Source of the DNA: Enterobacter ludwigii
GTDB lineage: Bacteria > Pseudomonadota > Gammaproteobacteria > Enterobacterales > Enterobacteriaceae
Direction: 5' to 3'
DNA length: 64,000 bases
NCBI RefSeq assembly: GCF_001750725.1
Contig: NZ_CP017279.1
Location: forward strand, 3,968,001-4,032,000
The notes under the pieces: model-generated
What the model saw: only the letters and a program-made list of their open reading frames with translations
The model's database searches: none
What the model was told of the DNA's origin: nothing
Position numbers and translations under genes: made by a program
Shown: positions 33,757 to 44,666 of the stretch, in pieces
Numbering within the stretch: the stretch's first letter is position 1
How the letters are laid out: every line of letters begins with the position of its first letter

Positions 33757-36700
33757 ATGGCTGAACCACGTTTCGTACACCTGCGGGTGCATAGCGACTA
33801 CTCCATGATCGATGGACTGGCGAAGACCGGGCCGCTGGTAAAAAAGGCGGCCTCGCTTGGCATGCCTGCGCTGGCGATCACCGATTTTACCAACCTGTGT
33901 GGTCTGGTGAAGTTCTACGGAGCGGCACATGGCGCGGGGATGAAACCCATCGTTGGCGCGGATTTTCACGTCCAAAGCGATCTTATCGGCGATGAATTGA
34001 CGCAAATCTCCGTGTTAGCGATGAATAACGTAGGGTATCAAAACCTGACTCTGCTTATCTCCAAAGCCTATCAGCGCGGCTATGGCGCACTGGGGCCGTG
34101 GATCGACCGGGACTGGCTGGCTGAGCTGAACGACGGGCTGCTGCTGATCTCCGGCGGCCGTATGGGTGATGTCGGCAAATGTCTGCTGCGTGGCAACAGT
34201 GCGCTGGTGGATCAGTGTGTGTCGTTCTATGAAGAACATTTCCCGGATCGTTACTACCTTGAGCTGATCCGCACCGGTCGGCAGGACGAAGAGAGTTACC
34301 TGCACGCCGCGGTTGCGCTGGCTGAAGAACGCGGCCTGCCCGTGGTGGCAACCAATGACGTGCGTTTCCTTGAGCCTGGCGATTTTGACGCGCATGAGAT
34401 TCGCGTCGCGATCCATGATGGCTTCACGCTTGACGATCCGAAACGTCCGCGTAACTACTCGACGCAGCAGTACATGCGCAATGAAGAAGAGATGTGCGAA
34501 CTCTTCTCCGATATCCCGGAAGCGCTGGAGAACAGCGTTGAGATAGCCAAACGCTGTAACGTCACCGTGCGCCTTGGCGAATACTTCCTGCCGCAGTTCC
34601 CGACCGGGGACATGACCACGGAAGACTTCCTGGTCATGAAGTCAAAAGAAGGCCTCGAAGAGCGTCTGGAATTCCTCTTCCCGGATGAAGAAGAGCGTAA
34701 AAAGCGTCGTCCAGAATATGACGAGCGCCTGGATATTGAACTCCAGGTGATCAACCAGATGGGTTTCCCGGGCTACTTCCTGATCGTTATGGAGTTTATC
34801 CAGTGGTCGAAAGATAACGGCGTACCGGTTGGACCGGGGCGTGGCTCCGGTGCGGGCTCGCTGGTGGCCTATGCACTCAAAATTACCGACCTCGACCCGC
34901 TGGAATTTGACCTGCTGTTCGAACGTTTCCTTAACCCGGAACGTGTCTCGATGCCCGACTTCGACGTCGACTTCTGCATGGAGAAACGCGACCAGGTTAT
35001 TGAACACGTGGCGGACATGTACGGCCGCGACGCGGTATCGCAGATTATTACCTTCGGTACGATGGCAGCGAAAGCGGTTATTCGCGACGTTGGCCGTGTA
35101 CTGGGGCATCCGTACGGTTTTGTCGATCGTATCTCTAAACTGGTGCCACCTGACCCAGGTATGACGCTGGCAAAAGCGTTTGAAGCTGAACCACAGCTGC
35201 CAGAAATCTACGAAGCCGATGAAGAAGTTAAAGCGCTGATCGACATGGCCCGTAAGCTGGAGGGCGTCACGCGTAACGCCGGTAAGCATGCGGGTGGGGT
35301 GGTTATCGCGCCGACCAAAATCACCGATTTTGCGCCGCTATACTGCGATGAAGCGGGCCAGCATCCGGTCACCCAGTTTGACAAGAACGACGTCGAATAC
35401 GCCGGGCTGGTGAAGTTTGACTTCCTCGGTCTGCGTACGCTCACCATCATCAACTGGGCGCTGGAGATGATCAACGCCCGTCGCGAGAAGAATGGCGAAC
35501 CGCCGCTGGATATCGCGGCCATCCCGCTTGATGATAAGAAAAGTTTCGACATGCTGCAGCGCTCGGAGACCACCGCCGTCTTCCAGCTTGAATCCCGCGG
35601 CATGAAAGATTTGATTAAGCGCCTGCAGCCTGACTGCTTCGAAGATATGATCGCACTGGTGGCCCTGTTCCGTCCGGGCCCGCTACAGTCAGGGATGGTA
35701 GATAACTTTATCGACCGTAAGCACGGGCGTGAAGAGATTTCCTATCCGGATGTGCAGTGGCAGCACGAGTGCCTGAAGCCCGTTCTGGAGCCAACCTACG
35801 GCATTATCCTGTACCAGGAACAGGTTATGCAGATTGCCCAGGTGCTCTCTGGCTACACCCTTGGCGGCGCGGACATGCTGCGTCGTGCGATGGGTAAGAA
35901 AAAGCCGGAAGAGATGGCCAAGCAGCGCGGCACCTTCGAAGAAGGCGCAAGAAAAAACGGTATTGATGGCGAGCTGGCGATCAAAATCTTTGACCTGGTA
36001 GAGAAATTCGCCGGGTACGGATTTAACAAATCCCACTCTGCTGCCTATGCTTTGGTCTCTTACCAGACGCTGTGGCTGAAGGCGCACTATCCTGCTGAAT
36101 TTATGGCGGCGGTTATGACTGCCGATATGGACAACACCGAGAAGGTGGTTGGCCTGGTCGATGAGTGCTGGCGCATGGGGCTTAAGATCCTGCCGCCGGA
36201 TATCAACTCCGGTCTCTATCATTTCCACGTCAACGAGCACGGGGAAATTGTTTACGGGATTGGCGCGATCAAAGGCGTGGGTGAAGGCCCGATTGAGGCG
36301 ATCCTCGAAGCGCGTAACAACGGCGGTTATTTCCGCGAGTTGTTCGATCTTTGCGCCCGTACGGACACCAAAAAACTGAACCGCCGCGTGCTCGAAAAAC
36401 TGATCATGTCCGGCGCGTTCGACAGGCTGGGTCCGCATCGTGCCGCGCTGATGAACTCTCTCGGCGATGCGCTGAAAGCGGCGGATCAGCACGCCAAAGC
36501 GGAAGCGATCGGTCAGGCGGATATGTTTGGCGTACTGGCAGAAGAGCCAGAGCAGATAGAGCAGTCTTATGCCAGCTGCCAGCCGTGGCCAGAACAGGTG
36601 GTGCTGGATGGAGAGCGTGAAACGTTAGGTTTATACCTGACGGGGCACCCCATCACCCAGTACATCAAAGAAATTGAGCGCTATGTCGGAGGCTACAGGC

Positions 36701-37239
36701 TGAAAGACATGCATCCGACAGAACGTGGTAAAATCACCACGGCTGCGGGGCTCGTGATTGCTGCAAGGGTTATGGTCACCAAGCGCGGCAATCGTATCGG
36801 CATCTGTACGTTGGATGACCGTTCCGGGCGTCTGGAGGTGATGTTGTTCACCGACGCGCTGGATAAATACCAGCATTTGCTGGAAAAAGACCGCATACTT
36901 ATCGTCAGCGGACAGGTCAGCTTTGATGACTTCAGTGGGGGGCTTAAAATGACCGCCCGCGAAGTGATGGACATTGACGAAGCCCGGGAAAAATATGCTC
37001 GCGGGCTTGCTATCTCGCTGACGGACAGGCAAATTGATGACCAGCTTTTAAACCGACTCCGTCAGTCTCTGGAACCCCACCGCTCGGGGACAATTCCAGT
37101 ACATCTCTACTATCAGAGGGCGGATGCACGTGCGCGGTTGCGCTTTGGTGCAACGTGGCGTGTCTCTCCGAGCGATCGTTTACTTAACGATCTCCGTGGC
37201 CTCATTGGTTCGGAGCAGGTGGAACTGGAGTTTGACTAA
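33757..37239 (+). CDS. dnaE: DnaE, DNA polymerase III alpha subunit
   Basis: Catalytic subunit of the replicative polymerase. It has 1160 residues, as in E. coli. It begins with a PHP domain ([13 protein letters not shown], residues about 7-20). The C-family palm carries the catalytic aspartates D401 and D403 in MPDFDVDFC and a third near 555 in [11 protein letters not shown]. Helix-hairpin-helix, OB-fold and tau-binding regions make up the C-terminal third. It lies 38 bases after rnhB and 12 before accA. Confidence 0.99.
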   Translation: MAEPRFVHLRVHSDYSMIDGLAKTGPLVKKAASLGMPALAITDFTNLCGLVKFYGAAHGAGMKPIVGADFHVQSDLIGDELTQISVLAMNNVGYQNLTLLISKAYQRGYGALGPWIDRDWLAELNDGLLLISGGRMGDVGKCLLRGNSALVDQCVSFYEEHFPDRYYLELIRTGRQDEESYLHAAVALAEERGLPVVATNDVRFLEPGDFDAHEIRVAIHDGFTLDDPKRPRNYSTQQYMRNEEEMCELFSDIPEALENSVEIAKRCNVTVRLGEYFLPQFPTGDMTTEDFLVMKSKEGLEERLEFLFPDEEERKKRRPEYDERLDIELQVINQMGFPGYFLIVMEFIQWSKDNGVPVGPGRGSGAGSLVAYALKITDLDPLEFDLLFERFLNPERVSMPDFDVDFCMEKRDQVIEHVADMYGRDAVSQIITFGTMAAKAVIRDVGRVLGHPYGFVDRISKLVPPDPGMTLAKAFEAEPQLPEIYEADEEVKALIDMARKLEGVTRNAGKHAGGVVIAPTKITDFAPLYCDEAGQHPVTQFDKNDVEYAGLVKFDFLGLRTLTIINWALEMINARREKNGEPPLDIAAIPLDDKKSFDMLQRSETTAVFQLESRGMKDLIKRLQPDCFEDMIALVALFRPGPLQSGMVDNFIDRKHGREEISYPDVQWQHECLKPVLEPTYGIILYQEQVMQIAQVLSGYTLGGADMLRRAMGKKKPEEMAKQRGTFEEGARKNGIDGELAIKIFDLVEKFAGYGFNKSHSAAYALVSYQTLWLKAHYPAEFMAAVMTADMDNTEKVVGLVDECWRMGLKILPPDINSGLYHFHVNEHGEIVYGIGAIKGVGEGPIEAILEARNNGGYFRELFDLCARTDTKKLNRRVLEKLIMSGAFDRLGPHRAALMNSLGDALKAADQHAKAEAIGQADMFGVLAEEPEQIEQSYASCQPWPEQVVLDGERETLGLYLTGHPITQYIKEIERYVGGYRLKDMHPTERGKITTAAGLVIAARVMVTKRGNRIGICTLDDRSGRLEVMLFTDALDKYQHLLEKDRILIVSGQVSFDDFSGGLKMTAREVMDIDEAREKYARGLAISLTDRQIDDQLLNRLRQSLEPHRSGTIPVHLYYQRADARARLRFGATWRVSPSDRLLNDLRGLIGSEQVELEFD

Positions 37240-37251
37240 TACAGGAATACT

Positions 37252-38211
37252 ATGAGTCTGAATTTCCTTGATTTCGAACAGCCGATTGCTGAGCTGGAAG
37301 CGAAAATCGATTCTCTGACAGCGGTAAGCCGTCAGGATGAAAAACTGGATATTAACATCGATGAAGAAGTGCATCGTCTGCGTGAGAAAAGCGTAGAACT
37401 GACGCGCAAAATCTTTGCCGATCTCGGCGCATGGCAGATCGCCCAGCTGGCGCGTCATCCACAGCGTCCGTACACCCTGGATTATGTCCGCCTGGCGTTT
37501 GACGAATTTGACGAACTGGCAGGCGATCGCGCTTACGCTGACGACAAAGCTATCGTCGGCGGCATCGCACGTCTGGACGGGCGCCCGGTGATGATCATTG
37601 GTCATCAGAAAGGCCGTGAAACCAAAGAGAAAATTCGTCGTAACTTTGGTATGCCGGCACCAGAAGGCTATCGTAAAGCCCTGCGTCTGATGGAGATGGC
37701 TGAGCGTTTCAAGATGCCCATCATCACCTTCATCGACACCCCGGGTGCGTATCCTGGCGTGGGCGCGGAAGAGCGTGGCCAGTCAGAAGCCATCGCGCGT
37801 AACCTTCGCGAGATGTCTCGCCTGAAGGTGCCGGTCATCTGTACCGTTATCGGTGAAGGGGGGTCCGGTGGTGCGCTGGCGATTGGCGTGGGCGATAAAG
37901 TGAATATGCTGCAGTACAGCACCTATTCCGTTATCTCCCCGGAAGGTTGTGCCTCTATTCTGTGGAAGAGCGCCGATAAAGCGCCTCTGGCTGCAGAAGC
38001 GATGGGCATCATTGCCCCACGTCTGAAAGAGCTGAAGCTGATCGACTCCGTGATCCCTGAACCTCTGGGCGGCGCGCATCGTAAGCCGGAAGTGATGGCG
38101 GCTTCCCTGAAAGCGCAGCTGCTGGCAGACCTGGCGGACCTGGATGTCCTGAGCACAGAAGATCTGCTCAACCGTCGTTACCAGCGTCTGATGACCTACG
38201 GTTACGCGTAA
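37252..38211 (+). CDS. accA: AccA, acetyl-CoA carboxylase carboxyltransferase alpha subunit
   Basis: With AccD, moves carboxylate from biotin to acetyl-CoA to form malonyl-CoA, committing carbon to fatty acids. It has 319 residues, as in E. coli. The crotonase-like core is seen in [20 protein letters not shown] (about 161-180) and [15 protein letters not shown] (about 202-216). It ends the envelope/replication block, with a strong terminator behind. Confidence 0.98.
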   Translation: MSLNFLDFEQPIAELEAKIDSLTAVSRQDEKLDINIDEEVHRLREKSVELTRKIFADLGAWQIAQLARHPQRPYTLDYVRLAFDEFDELAGDRAYADDKAIVGGIARLDGRPVMIIGHQKGRETKEKIRRNFGMPAPEGYRKALRLMEMAERFKMPIITFIDTPGAYPGVGAEERGQSEAIARNLREMSRLKVPVICTVIGEGGSGGALAIGVGDKVNMLQYSTYSVISPEGCASILWKSADKAPLAAEAMGIIAPRLKELKLIDSVIPEPLGGAHRKPEVMAASLKAQLLADLADLDVLSTEDLLNRRYQRLMTYGYA

Positions 38212-38228
38212 GCTTCACAATTATCCTA

Positions 38229-38257
38229 AAAGCCGCACATTGTTGCGGCTTTTTTTA
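38229..38257 (+). terminator. Terminator after accA
   Basis: AAAGCCGCA (38229-38237) and TGCGGCTTT (38244-38252) with a T-run. Confidence 0.9.
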
Positions 38258-38311
38258 TGCCTGCCGTTTACCTTAACTATGCTTAGCTAATGTTTTTCAA
38301 GGAGGTAAACC

Positions 38312-40444
38312 GTGAACATCATCGCCATTATGGGGCCGCACGGCGTCTTTTATAAAGACGAGCCCATTAAGGAGCTGGAGCACGCCCTTCAGTCCCGCGG
38401 GTACCAGCTGATTTGGCCGCACAATAGCGCCGACCTGCTGAAATTTATCGAGCACAACCCTCGCATCTGTGGCGTGATCTTCGACTGGGACGAGTACGAC
38501 ATGGAGTTGTGCAGCGATATCAATAAGCTGAACGAATATCTCCCGCTGTACGCTTTTATTAATACCCACTCGACAATGGACGTGAGCGCTCATGATATGC
38601 GAATGGCGCTGTGGTTCTTTGAATACTCACTCGGTGTCGCGGAAGATATTGCGACCCGTATTCAACAGTACACCGGTGAATATCTCGATAACATCACGCC
38701 ACCGTTTACCCGCGCGCTGTTCACTTACGTCAAAGAAGGCAAATACACCTTCTGCACGCCTGGCCATATGGCAGGGACGGCCTATCAAAAAAGCCCGGTG
38801 GGTTGTTTGTTCTATGATTTCTTCGGGGGCAACACGCTCAAAGCGGACGTGTCGATTTCCGTCACTGAACTCGGATCGCTGCTCGATCACACCGGACCGC
38901 ACCTGGAAGCTGAAGAATACATTGCCCGGACTTTTGGGGCCGAGCAGAGTTATATGGTGACCAACGGCACCTCGACATCAAACAAAATCGTCGGAATGTA
39001 CGCCGCACCCGCCGGCAGCACCTTGCTGATTGACCGTAACTGCCACAAGTCGCTGGCTCATTTGCTGATGATGAGCGATGTCGTGCCGTTATGGCTCTCC
39101 CCGACGCGAAACGCGCTTGGGATCCTCGGCGGGATCCCGCGTCGTGAATTTAGCCACGCCGCGATTGAACATAAGGTCGCGGCGATCCCGGGGGCAAGCT
39201 GGCCGATCCATGCGGTCATCACTAACTCCACCTATGACGGTCTGCTCTATAACACCAACTGGATTAAGCAGACGCTGGATGTGCCGTCGATCCACTTTGA
39301 CTCCGCGTGGGTGCCATACACCAACTTTCACCCGATTTACGCGGGAAAAAGCGGCATGAGCGGTGAGCGCGTGCCGGGCAAAGTGTTTTTCGAAACGCAG
39401 TCGACGCACAAAATGCTGGCCGCGTTTTCTCAGGCCTCGCTTATTCACATCAAAGGCGAGTACGACGAAGAGACGTTTAACGAAGCCTTTATGATGCACA
39501 CCACCACCTCGCCAAGCTATCCGCTGGTGGCCTCTATTGAAACGGCGGCGGCAATGCTGCGTGGGAATCCGGGCAAGCGTCTGATCAATCGGTCTGTGGA
39601 GCGGGCGCTGCATTTCCGTAAAGAAGTCCAGCGGCTTAAAGATGAAGCAGACGGCTGGTTCTTCGATATCTGGCAACCCGAAGAGATTGATGAGGCCGAG
39701 TGCTGGCCTGTCTCACCTGGCGAGAGCTGGCACGGTTTTCGCGATGCCGACGCCGACCATATGTTCCTCGACCCGGTGAAGGTAACGATCCTGACGCCGG
39801 GGATGGACGAACAAGGCACGATGAGTGACGAAGGCATTCCTGCTGCTCTGGTGGCAAAATTCCTTGATGAACGTGGCGTAGTGGTGGAGAAAACCGGCCC
39901 GTATAACCTCTTGTTCCTGTTCAGTATTGGGATTGATAAAACCCGTGCGATGGGCTTATTGCGCGGACTGATGGAGTTTAAGCGCGCTTACGATCTCAAC
40001 CTGCGGGTGAAAAATATGCTGCCGGATCTTTATGCTGAAGATCCTGACTTCTACCGCAATATGCGTATTCAGGATCTGGCCCAGGGGATCCATCGGCTGA
40101 TCCGTCAGCACGATCTGCCGCGCCTGATGCTGCAGGCGTTTGACGTGCTACCGGAGATGAAGTTGACCCCACACAAGGCCTGGCAACGTCAGGTGAAAGG
40201 GGAGGTTGAAACCGTTGAGCTGGAAAATCTGGTCGGGCGCGTGTCGGCTAACATGATCCTGCCTTATCCGCCGGGCGTACCGTTGTTGATGCCGGGGGAG
40301 ATGATCACCGAAGAGAGTCGGGCGGTGCTCGATTTTCTGCTGATGCTTTGCTCAGTGGGGCGCCACTATCCGGGCTTTGAGACTGATATTCACGGGGCGA
40401 AGCGCGATGAGCAAGGGGTTTACTGGGTGCGAGTCCTAAAATAA
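38312..40444 (+). CDS. ldcC: LdcC, constitutive lysine decarboxylase
   Basis: PLP enzyme that decarboxylates lysine to cadaverine, using up a proton. It has 710 residues (713 in E. coli). An N-terminal wing domain (1-130) precedes the fold type I core, with the PLP lysine K367 in QSTHKML and the phosphate-binding TNGTSTSNK segment near 220. It is called LdcC rather than the acid-induced CadA because of its place after accA and the absence of cadB/cadC nearby. An AGGAGG site lies before the ATG. Confidence 0.95.
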   Translation: MNIIAIMGPHGVFYKDEPIKELEHALQSRGYQLIWPHNSADLLKFIEHNPRICGVIFDWDEYDMELCSDINKLNEYLPLYAFINTHSTMDVSAHDMRMALWFFEYSLGVAEDIATRIQQYTGEYLDNITPPFTRALFTYVKEGKYTFCTPGHMAGTAYQKSPVGCLFYDFFGGNTLKADVSISVTELGSLLDHTGPHLEAEEYIARTFGAEQSYMVTNGTSTSNKIVGMYAAPAGSTLLIDRNCHKSLAHLLMMSDVVPLWLSPTRNALGILGGIPRREFSHAAIEHKVAAIPGASWPIHAVITNSTYDGLLYNTNWIKQTLDVPSIHFDSAWVPYTNFHPIYAGKSGMSGERVPGKVFFETQSTHKMLAAFSQASLIHIKGEYDEETFNEAFMMHTTTSPSYPLVASIETAAAMLRGNPGKRLINRSVERALHFRKEVQRLKDEADGWFFDIWQPEEIDEAECWPVSPGESWHGFRDADADHMFLDPVKVTILTPGMDEQGTMSDEGIPAALVAKFLDERGVVVEKTGPYNLLFLFSIGIDKTRAMGLLRGLMEFKRAYDLNLRVKNMLPDLYAEDPDFYRNMRIQDLAQGIHRLIRQHDLPRLMLQAFDVLPEMKLTPHKAWQRQVKGEVETVELENLVGRVSANMILPYPPGVPLLMPGEMITEESRAVLDFLLMLCSVGRHYPGFETDIHGAKRDEQGVYWVRVLK

Positions 40445-40509
40445 GGGCGACAGCTTGCCAGGCCCGGGGTGTCGGTTGTAACGTTCAGGCATCATAAAAA
40501 GGAGAAGCT

Positions 40510-40899
40510 ATGCTGGGTTTAAAACAGGTTCACCATATTGCGATCATTGCCACCGATTACGCAAAAAGTAAGGCCTTCTACTGCGATATTCTGGGCTTTA
40601 CGTTGTTAAGCGAGGCTTACCGTGAGGAGCGTGACTCCTGGAAAGGCGATCTCGCTTTAAACGGGCAATATGTGATTGAGCTGTTCTCTTTTCCTTTTCC
40701 GCCAGCACGTCCGTCCCGCCCGGAAGCCTGCGGCCTGCGCCACCTTGCCTTTAGCGTCGACGACATTGATCGCGCCGTAAAACATCTGGAGACCCACGGC
40801 GTGAAGTGCGAAGCGATTCGTATCGACCCGTTCACCGACAAGCGTTTTACCTTTTTCAACGATCCGGATGGCCTTCCGCTGGAGCTTTACCAGCAGTAA
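40510..40899 (+). CDS. gloA2: GloA2 (YaeR), VOC-superfamily protein
   Basis: Small glyoxalase/bleomycin-resistance (VOC) fold protein of 129 residues. Two beta-alpha-beta-beta-beta modules are visible: HHIAIIATDYAKSKAFYCDI near the N-terminus and LRHLAFSVDDIDRAVKHLE near 76-95. Likely metal ligands are the early histidine, a mid glutamate (YVIELFS), H78 and a C-terminal glutamate (LELYQ). The substrate is not established. It sits between ldcC and tilS and ends in a terminator. Confidence 0.92.
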   Translation: MLGLKQVHHIAIIATDYAKSKAFYCDILGFTLLSEAYREERDSWKGDLALNGQYVIELFSFPFPPARPSRPEACGLRHLAFSVDDIDRAVKHLETHGVKCEAIRIDPFTDKRFTFFNDPDGLPLELYQQ

Positions 40900-40917
40900 T
40901 TTCCACCCTGTGTGATA

Positions 40918-40943
40918 ATGCCCGCTCAGTTCGGGCATTTTTA
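40918..40943 (+). terminator. Terminator between gloA2 and tilS
   Basis: ATGCCCG (40918-40924) and CGGGCAT (40932-40938) with a TTTT tail, 14 bases before the tilS start. It probably limits read-through into tilS. Confidence 0.75.
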
Positions 40944-40956
40944 TGTGTGATTTTCT

Positions 40957-42243
40957 ATGACCCTACCCGCGATTGCTCAAGCCGTTTCACCGTACCGCCA
41001 GCTGCTGGTGGGGTTTAGCGGTGGCCTGGATTCCACCGTTCTGCTCCACCGTCTCAAACTCTGGCGTGACAACGAGCCTGATATTCAGCTTCGGGCGATG
41101 CACATTCATCACGGGTTAAGCCCGCACGCGGATGCGTGGGTGGCACACTGCGAGGCGGTGTGTGCAGCATGGACGATCCCGCTGACTGTTGAACGTGTAC
41201 ATCTCCATGATGAGGGGCTGGGCATTGAGGCGCAGGCGCGTAAAGCACGCTATGCCGCTTTTGCCGCTGAATTACAGCCTGACGAAGCGCTGGTCACGGC
41301 GCAGCATCTCGATGACCAGTGCGAGACGTTATTACTGGCCCTCAAACGAGGAAGCGGCCCGGCGGGGTTATCCGCGATGCCAGAACGGGCTGATTTCGCC
41401 GGATCGCACCTCCTTCGCCCACTGCTTGGCGAGACGCGAGCCTCGCTGGAAACGTGGGCACGGGAACACGGGCTGAGCTGGATTGAAGATGAAAGCAACC
41501 AGGATGACCGCTATGACCGTAACTTCCTGCGTCTGCGTGTCGTACCGCTTCTGAGCGAGCGCTGGCCGCACTTTGCAGAAGCGGCAGCACGCAGCGCCAT
41601 GTTGTGCGCTGAACAGGAGAGTCTGCTGGATGAGCTGCTGAGCGAAGAGCTGGCGGAACTGATTACCGCACAGGGATCGCTTACCATCGCACCGCTGGAA
41701 GCAATGAGCCCGGCGCGTCGGGCCGCATTGTTACGACGCTGGCTGGCCTCTCACGGTGCCGCTATGCCGTCGCGGGCAATGCTGGCTCGTCTCTGGGATG
41801 AAGTCGCCCTGGCACGGGAAGATGCTACGCCGTGTGTGCACCTGAACGGTTTCGACGTCAGACGCTATAAAGGGGCGCTCTGGTGGGTTAAATCATCCCC
41901 CTCGCTTGCCGACAGGGTGCTCGACTGGCCGTCGCTTGCGGAACCGCTGCTGTTGCCCTGTGATGCCGGGCGTGTGTCTCTGGTGCCAACCGGCCATGTG
42001 CGTCTGCCTGAACCCGGGGAGCCAGTAACCGTGCGCTTTAAGGCGGGCGGTCTGCTGCATATTGTCGGGCGCAACGGAGGGCGGAAGCTGAAGAAAATCT
42101 GGCAGGAGAGCAATGTGCCGCCCTGGCGACGCGATACCACGCCGCTACTTTTCTACGGTGAAACGCTGATTGCTGCAGCAGGGGTATTCATTACGCAAGA
42201 GGGGTGGGCAGAAACGGGCGTGCAGTTTGAGTGGAAAGCGTAA
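40957..42243 (+). CDS. tilS: TilS, tRNA(Ile)-lysidine synthetase
   Basis: Converts cytidine-34 of the CAU-anticodon tRNA-Ile to lysidine, switching its decoding to AUA; essential. It has 428 residues (432 in E. coli). The PP-loop ATPase motif SGGLDS is at residues 21-26. The N-terminal catalytic domain runs to about 215, followed by the TilS C-terminal substrate-recognition domains. It faces rof/yaeP across a palindrome. Confidence 0.97.
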   Translation: MTLPAIAQAVSPYRQLLVGFSGGLDSTVLLHRLKLWRDNEPDIQLRAMHIHHGLSPHADAWVAHCEAVCAAWTIPLTVERVHLHDEGLGIEAQARKARYAAFAAELQPDEALVTAQHLDDQCETLLLALKRGSGPAGLSAMPERADFAGSHLLRPLLGETRASLETWAREHGLSWIEDESNQDDRYDRNFLRLRVVPLLSERWPHFAEAAARSAMLCAEQESLLDELLSEELAELITAQGSLTIAPLEAMSPARRAALLRRWLASHGAAMPSRAMLARLWDEVALAREDATPCVHLNGFDVRRYKGALWWVKSSPSLADRVLDWPSLAEPLLLPCDAGRVSLVPTGHVRLPEPGEPVTVRFKAGGLLHIVGRNGGRKLKKIWQESNVPPWRRDTTPLLFYGETLIAAAGVFITQEGWAETGVQFEWKA

Positions 42244-42264
42244 CGGGCAGCCGGGCTGCCCGTT
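42242..42264. terminator. Palindrome between tilS and rof
   Basis: AACGGGCAG (42242-42250) and CTGCCCGTT (42256-42264), a perfect 9-bp stem between convergent genes. Flanking T-runs are weak, so termination is likely but not certain. Confidence 0.6.
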
Positions 42265-42271
42265 AGTGTCA

Positions 42272-42526
42272 TCAGGATTCGCTCACCACAACGGTGCCGA
42301 TTTGCGGGTGGCTGAAGCTGGCAATTTTGTCCAGACGTAGCTCACGCGTCGCCCCGGCATCTTCCACTATCAGATATTCCACATTCTTTCGCGAAACCAG
42401 GTCGCTGGCTTTTGCCTTCAACACTTCGCCATCTTTTAGCTCCAGCGTCAGTATTAAATGATGCTGGCAGGCGAGTTCGAGGTTGTCATAGTCATCACAA
42501 TTGATGGGTTGATAAGTTTCATTCAT
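42272..42526 (-). CDS. rof: Rof, Rho-binding antiterminator
   Basis: Small Sm-like protein that binds Rho and blocks its RNA loading, reducing Rho-dependent termination. Start at MNETYQP (42526), giving 84 residues as in E. coli; two upstream in-frame codons (MS) are possible but not conserved. Its start region overlaps the 3' end of yaeP by 8 bases, so the two are translated together. Confidence 0.94.
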   Translation of the reverse strand: MNETYQPINCDDYDNLELACQHHLILTLELKDGEVLKAKASDLVSRKNVEYLIVEDAGATRELRLDKIASFSHPQIGTVVVSES

Positions 42527-42719
42527 TGACATAATCGCTCACCAGTAAATTCGCCGCAGCATACGCTGCTTTTTCCCTGACCGATTCTGAAAGGCCCTCA
42601 TCAGAGGCCACTTCATTAAGCACTTTCAATACACAGCCCAACGCGTCCGGGACATACCCCAGATCTCCGCTGGCGATTTCCGCATACCGTTTGCGAATTA
42701 ACTCACAATAATTATTCAC
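42519..42719 (-). CDS. yaeP: YaeP, UPF0253 family protein
   Basis: 66-residue conserved acidic protein, the same length as in E. coli and nearly identical ([36 protein letters not shown]). No catalytic motif is visible and no function is known to me. It is first in an overlapping pair with rof, so a role tied to Rof/Rho control is possible but unproven. Confidence 0.92.
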   Translation of the reverse strand: MNNYCELIRKRYAEIASGDLGYVPDALGCVLKVLNEVASDEGLSESVREKAAYAAANLLVSDYVNE

Positions 42720-42915
42720 ATCCCCTCCCGCCAGCGCACTGACTTACTGTGAGATATCATTAAGCCTACGAAGATAAACTCGGTTTAGCAAGGTGACTAT
42801 ACCATACTCATTTAAGCAATATCAGCGCCTTGATAGCCGGTGAATGTTCACCCGGGAACAGCCTTTTTATTCCTTTTTCGCTACAATGTGCGCCTGATTC
42901 GAAAGGAGTTCTCTC

Positions 42916-43461
42916 ATGGCGCTGAAAGCGACAATTTATAAAGCTGTGGTCAATGTGGCAGATCTTGACCGCAACCAGTTCCTGGATGCGTCACTCACTC
43001 TGGCACGCCACCCCTCTGAAACCCAGGAGCGCATGATGCTGCGCCTGCTGGCGTGGATAAAGTATGCTGACGAGCGTCTGCAATTTAGCCGTGGCTTAAG
43101 CGCTGAGGACGAGCCAGAGGCCTGGCTGCACAACGATCATCTGGGTATCGATTTATGGATTGAACTCGGCCTGCCGGATGAGCGCCGCATTAAAAAGGCC
43201 TGCACGCAGTCCGCTAACGTGGCGTTATTCGCGTATAATCAACGTGCTGCGGAAATCTGGTGGCAGCAAAGCAAGAGCAAGTGCGGGCAATTTGCCAACC
43301 TTACCGTCTGGTATCTGGACGATGAGCAACTGGCGAAGCTGAGCGAGTTTGCCAGCCGGACGATGGTCCTGCAGGCCACAATTCAGGACGGCGCTATCTG
43401 GCTTTCTGATTCTCAGAATAATCTGGAAATTCATTTGACGGCGTGGCAGCCAGCGCCATGA
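42916..43461 (+). CDS. yaeQ: YaeQ family protein
   Basis: 181-residue cytosolic protein of the YaeQ family, which has a PD-(D/E)XK nuclease-like fold with unclear activity. Identifiable segments are [16 protein letters not shown] at the start and [18 protein letters not shown] near 79-96, where the family's conserved acidic and lysine residues lie. It is coupled to arfB by an ATGA overlap. A strong AAAGGAG site precedes the ATG. Confidence 0.94.
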   Translation: MALKATIYKAVVNVADLDRNQFLDASLTLARHPSETQERMMLRLLAWIKYADERLQFSRGLSAEDEPEAWLHNDHLGIDLWIELGLPDERRIKKACTQSANVALFAYNQRAAEIWWQQSKSKCGQFANLTVWYLDDEQLAKLSEFASRTMVLQATIQDGAIWLSDSQNNLEIHLTAWQPAP

Positions 43462-43880
43462 TTGTCTTGTCCCGAAATGTTAGCATCCCTGACAATGAGC
43501 TGGAGATCACCGCCATCCGTGCTCAGGGGGCGGGTGGACAGCACGTTAACAAGGCTTCAACGGCTATCCATTTGCGCTTTGACATTCGGGCCTCCAGCCT
43601 GCCAGAGTATTACAAAGAAAGCCTGCTCACTGCCAGCCATCACCTGATCACCAGTGATGGCGTGATTGTGATTAAAGCGCAGGAGTACCGCAGCCAGGAG
43701 TTGAACCGCGAAGCGGCGATTGCCAGACTGGTGTCGATGATTAAAGAATTAACGGCAGTGCAAAAAAGCCGTCGGGCAACGCGACCGACCCGCGCATCGA
43801 AAGAGCGTCGGCTATCGTCGAAGGCCCAAAAATCCACAGTGAAAGCACTACGCGGTAAAGTTCGTCGCCCTACGGAGTGA
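43458..43880 (+). CDS. arfB: ArfB (YaeJ), ribosome-rescue peptidyl-tRNA hydrolase
   Basis: Rescues ribosomes stalled without a stop codon by hydrolysing peptidyl-tRNA, a back-up to tmRNA and ArfA. The start is ATG 43458 (MIVLSRN), giving 140 residues as in E. coli; the open frame five codons further up is discounted. The catalytic GGQ is at residues 26-28 ([11 protein letters not shown]). The lysine/arginine-rich tail (about 105-140) enters the empty mRNA channel. It overlaps the yaeQ stop. Confidence 0.97.
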   Translation: MIVLSRNVSIPDNELEITAIRAQGAGGQHVNKASTAIHLRFDIRASSLPEYYKESLLTASHHLITSDGVIVIKAQEYRSQELNREAAIARLVSMIKELTAVQKSRRATRPTRASKERRLSSKAQKSTVKALRGKVRRPTE

Positions 43881-43913
43881 CGAAAAGGAACACAATTTCA
43901 TAAGGAATTCATT

Positions 43914-44612
43914 GTGAAAAAAGCATTATTGTCAGCGCTGGCAGTGAGTACGCTGTTTGCGCTTTTCGGGTGTAACAACCGTTCTGAAACGCAGGTCGTG
44001 CAGCCTGCGCAGAATGAAGAGTTAAAGCCAATGCAGCAGAGCTGGCGCGGCGTTTTACCGTGTGCCGACTGCGAGGGCATTGAAACGTCACTGTTCCTGC
44101 AGAAAGACGGTACCTGGGTTATGAACCAGCGTTATCAGGGGGCGAAAGAACCATCTTCCTTTGCGTCCTACGGGACATGGGCGCGTACGGCTGAGAAGCT
44201 GGTACTGACGGATACCACCGGTGAGAAAACCTATTTCCGCGCCAGAGGTGAAGGGATGGAGATGCTCGACCGCGAAGGCAATCCGATTGAGTCCCAGTTC
44301 AACTATACGCTGGCCCCGGTGAAAGCGGCCCTGCCTGCAACGCCAATGCCAATGCGTGGGATGTATTTCTATATGGCGGATGCGGCGATCTTTACCGACT
44401 GCGCCACCGGCAAGAAAATCAGCGTGGCGAACAATGCGCAGCTGGAGCGTGATTACGCTGTTGCGCGTGGCAATGACAGCAAGCCTGTCCTGCTGACGGT
44501 AGATGGTCACTTTACGCTGGAGCCGAACCCGGACAGCGGAGAGCTGGTGAAAACGCTGGTGACAGATAAAGACGCGAAGTTTGTTGCGGGCAAAGACTGT
44601 AACAGCAAATAA
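43914..44612 (+). CDS. nlpE: NlpE (CutF), outer-membrane lipoprotein, Cpx activator
   Basis: Surface-sensing lipoprotein that activates the CpxA kinase when lipoprotein sorting or periplasmic folding is disturbed. It has 232 residues (236 in E. coli). The lipobox FALFGC places the lipidated cysteine at C20. A CxxC pair (PCADCEG, about residues 46-49) in the N-terminal domain and a later C/C pair (TDCATG, GKDCNSK) match the redox-sensing layout of E. coli NlpE. A bidirectional terminator separates it from proS; E. coli yaeF is absent from that gap. Confidence 0.96.
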   Translation: MKKALLSALAVSTLFALFGCNNRSETQVVQPAQNEELKPMQQSWRGVLPCADCEGIETSLFLQKDGTWVMNQRYQGAKEPSSFASYGTWARTAEKLVLTDTTGEKTYFRARGEGMEMLDREGNPIESQFNYTLAPVKAALPATPMPMRGMYFYMADAAIFTDCATGKKISVANNAQLERDYAVARGNDSKPVLLTVDGHFTLEPNPDSGELVKTLVTDKDAKFVAGKDCNSK

Positions 44613-44629
44613 GCCGATATCGGCCCATT

Positions 44630-44658
44630 AAAAAACCCCGCCTGAGCGGGGTTTTTTT
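44630..44658. terminator. Bidirectional terminator between nlpE and proS
   Basis: ACCCCGC and GCGGGGT arms (44635-44641 and 44646-44652) flanked by A6 and T7 runs, stopping both convergent genes. Confidence 0.92.
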
Positions 44659-44666
44659 GTTGAACG

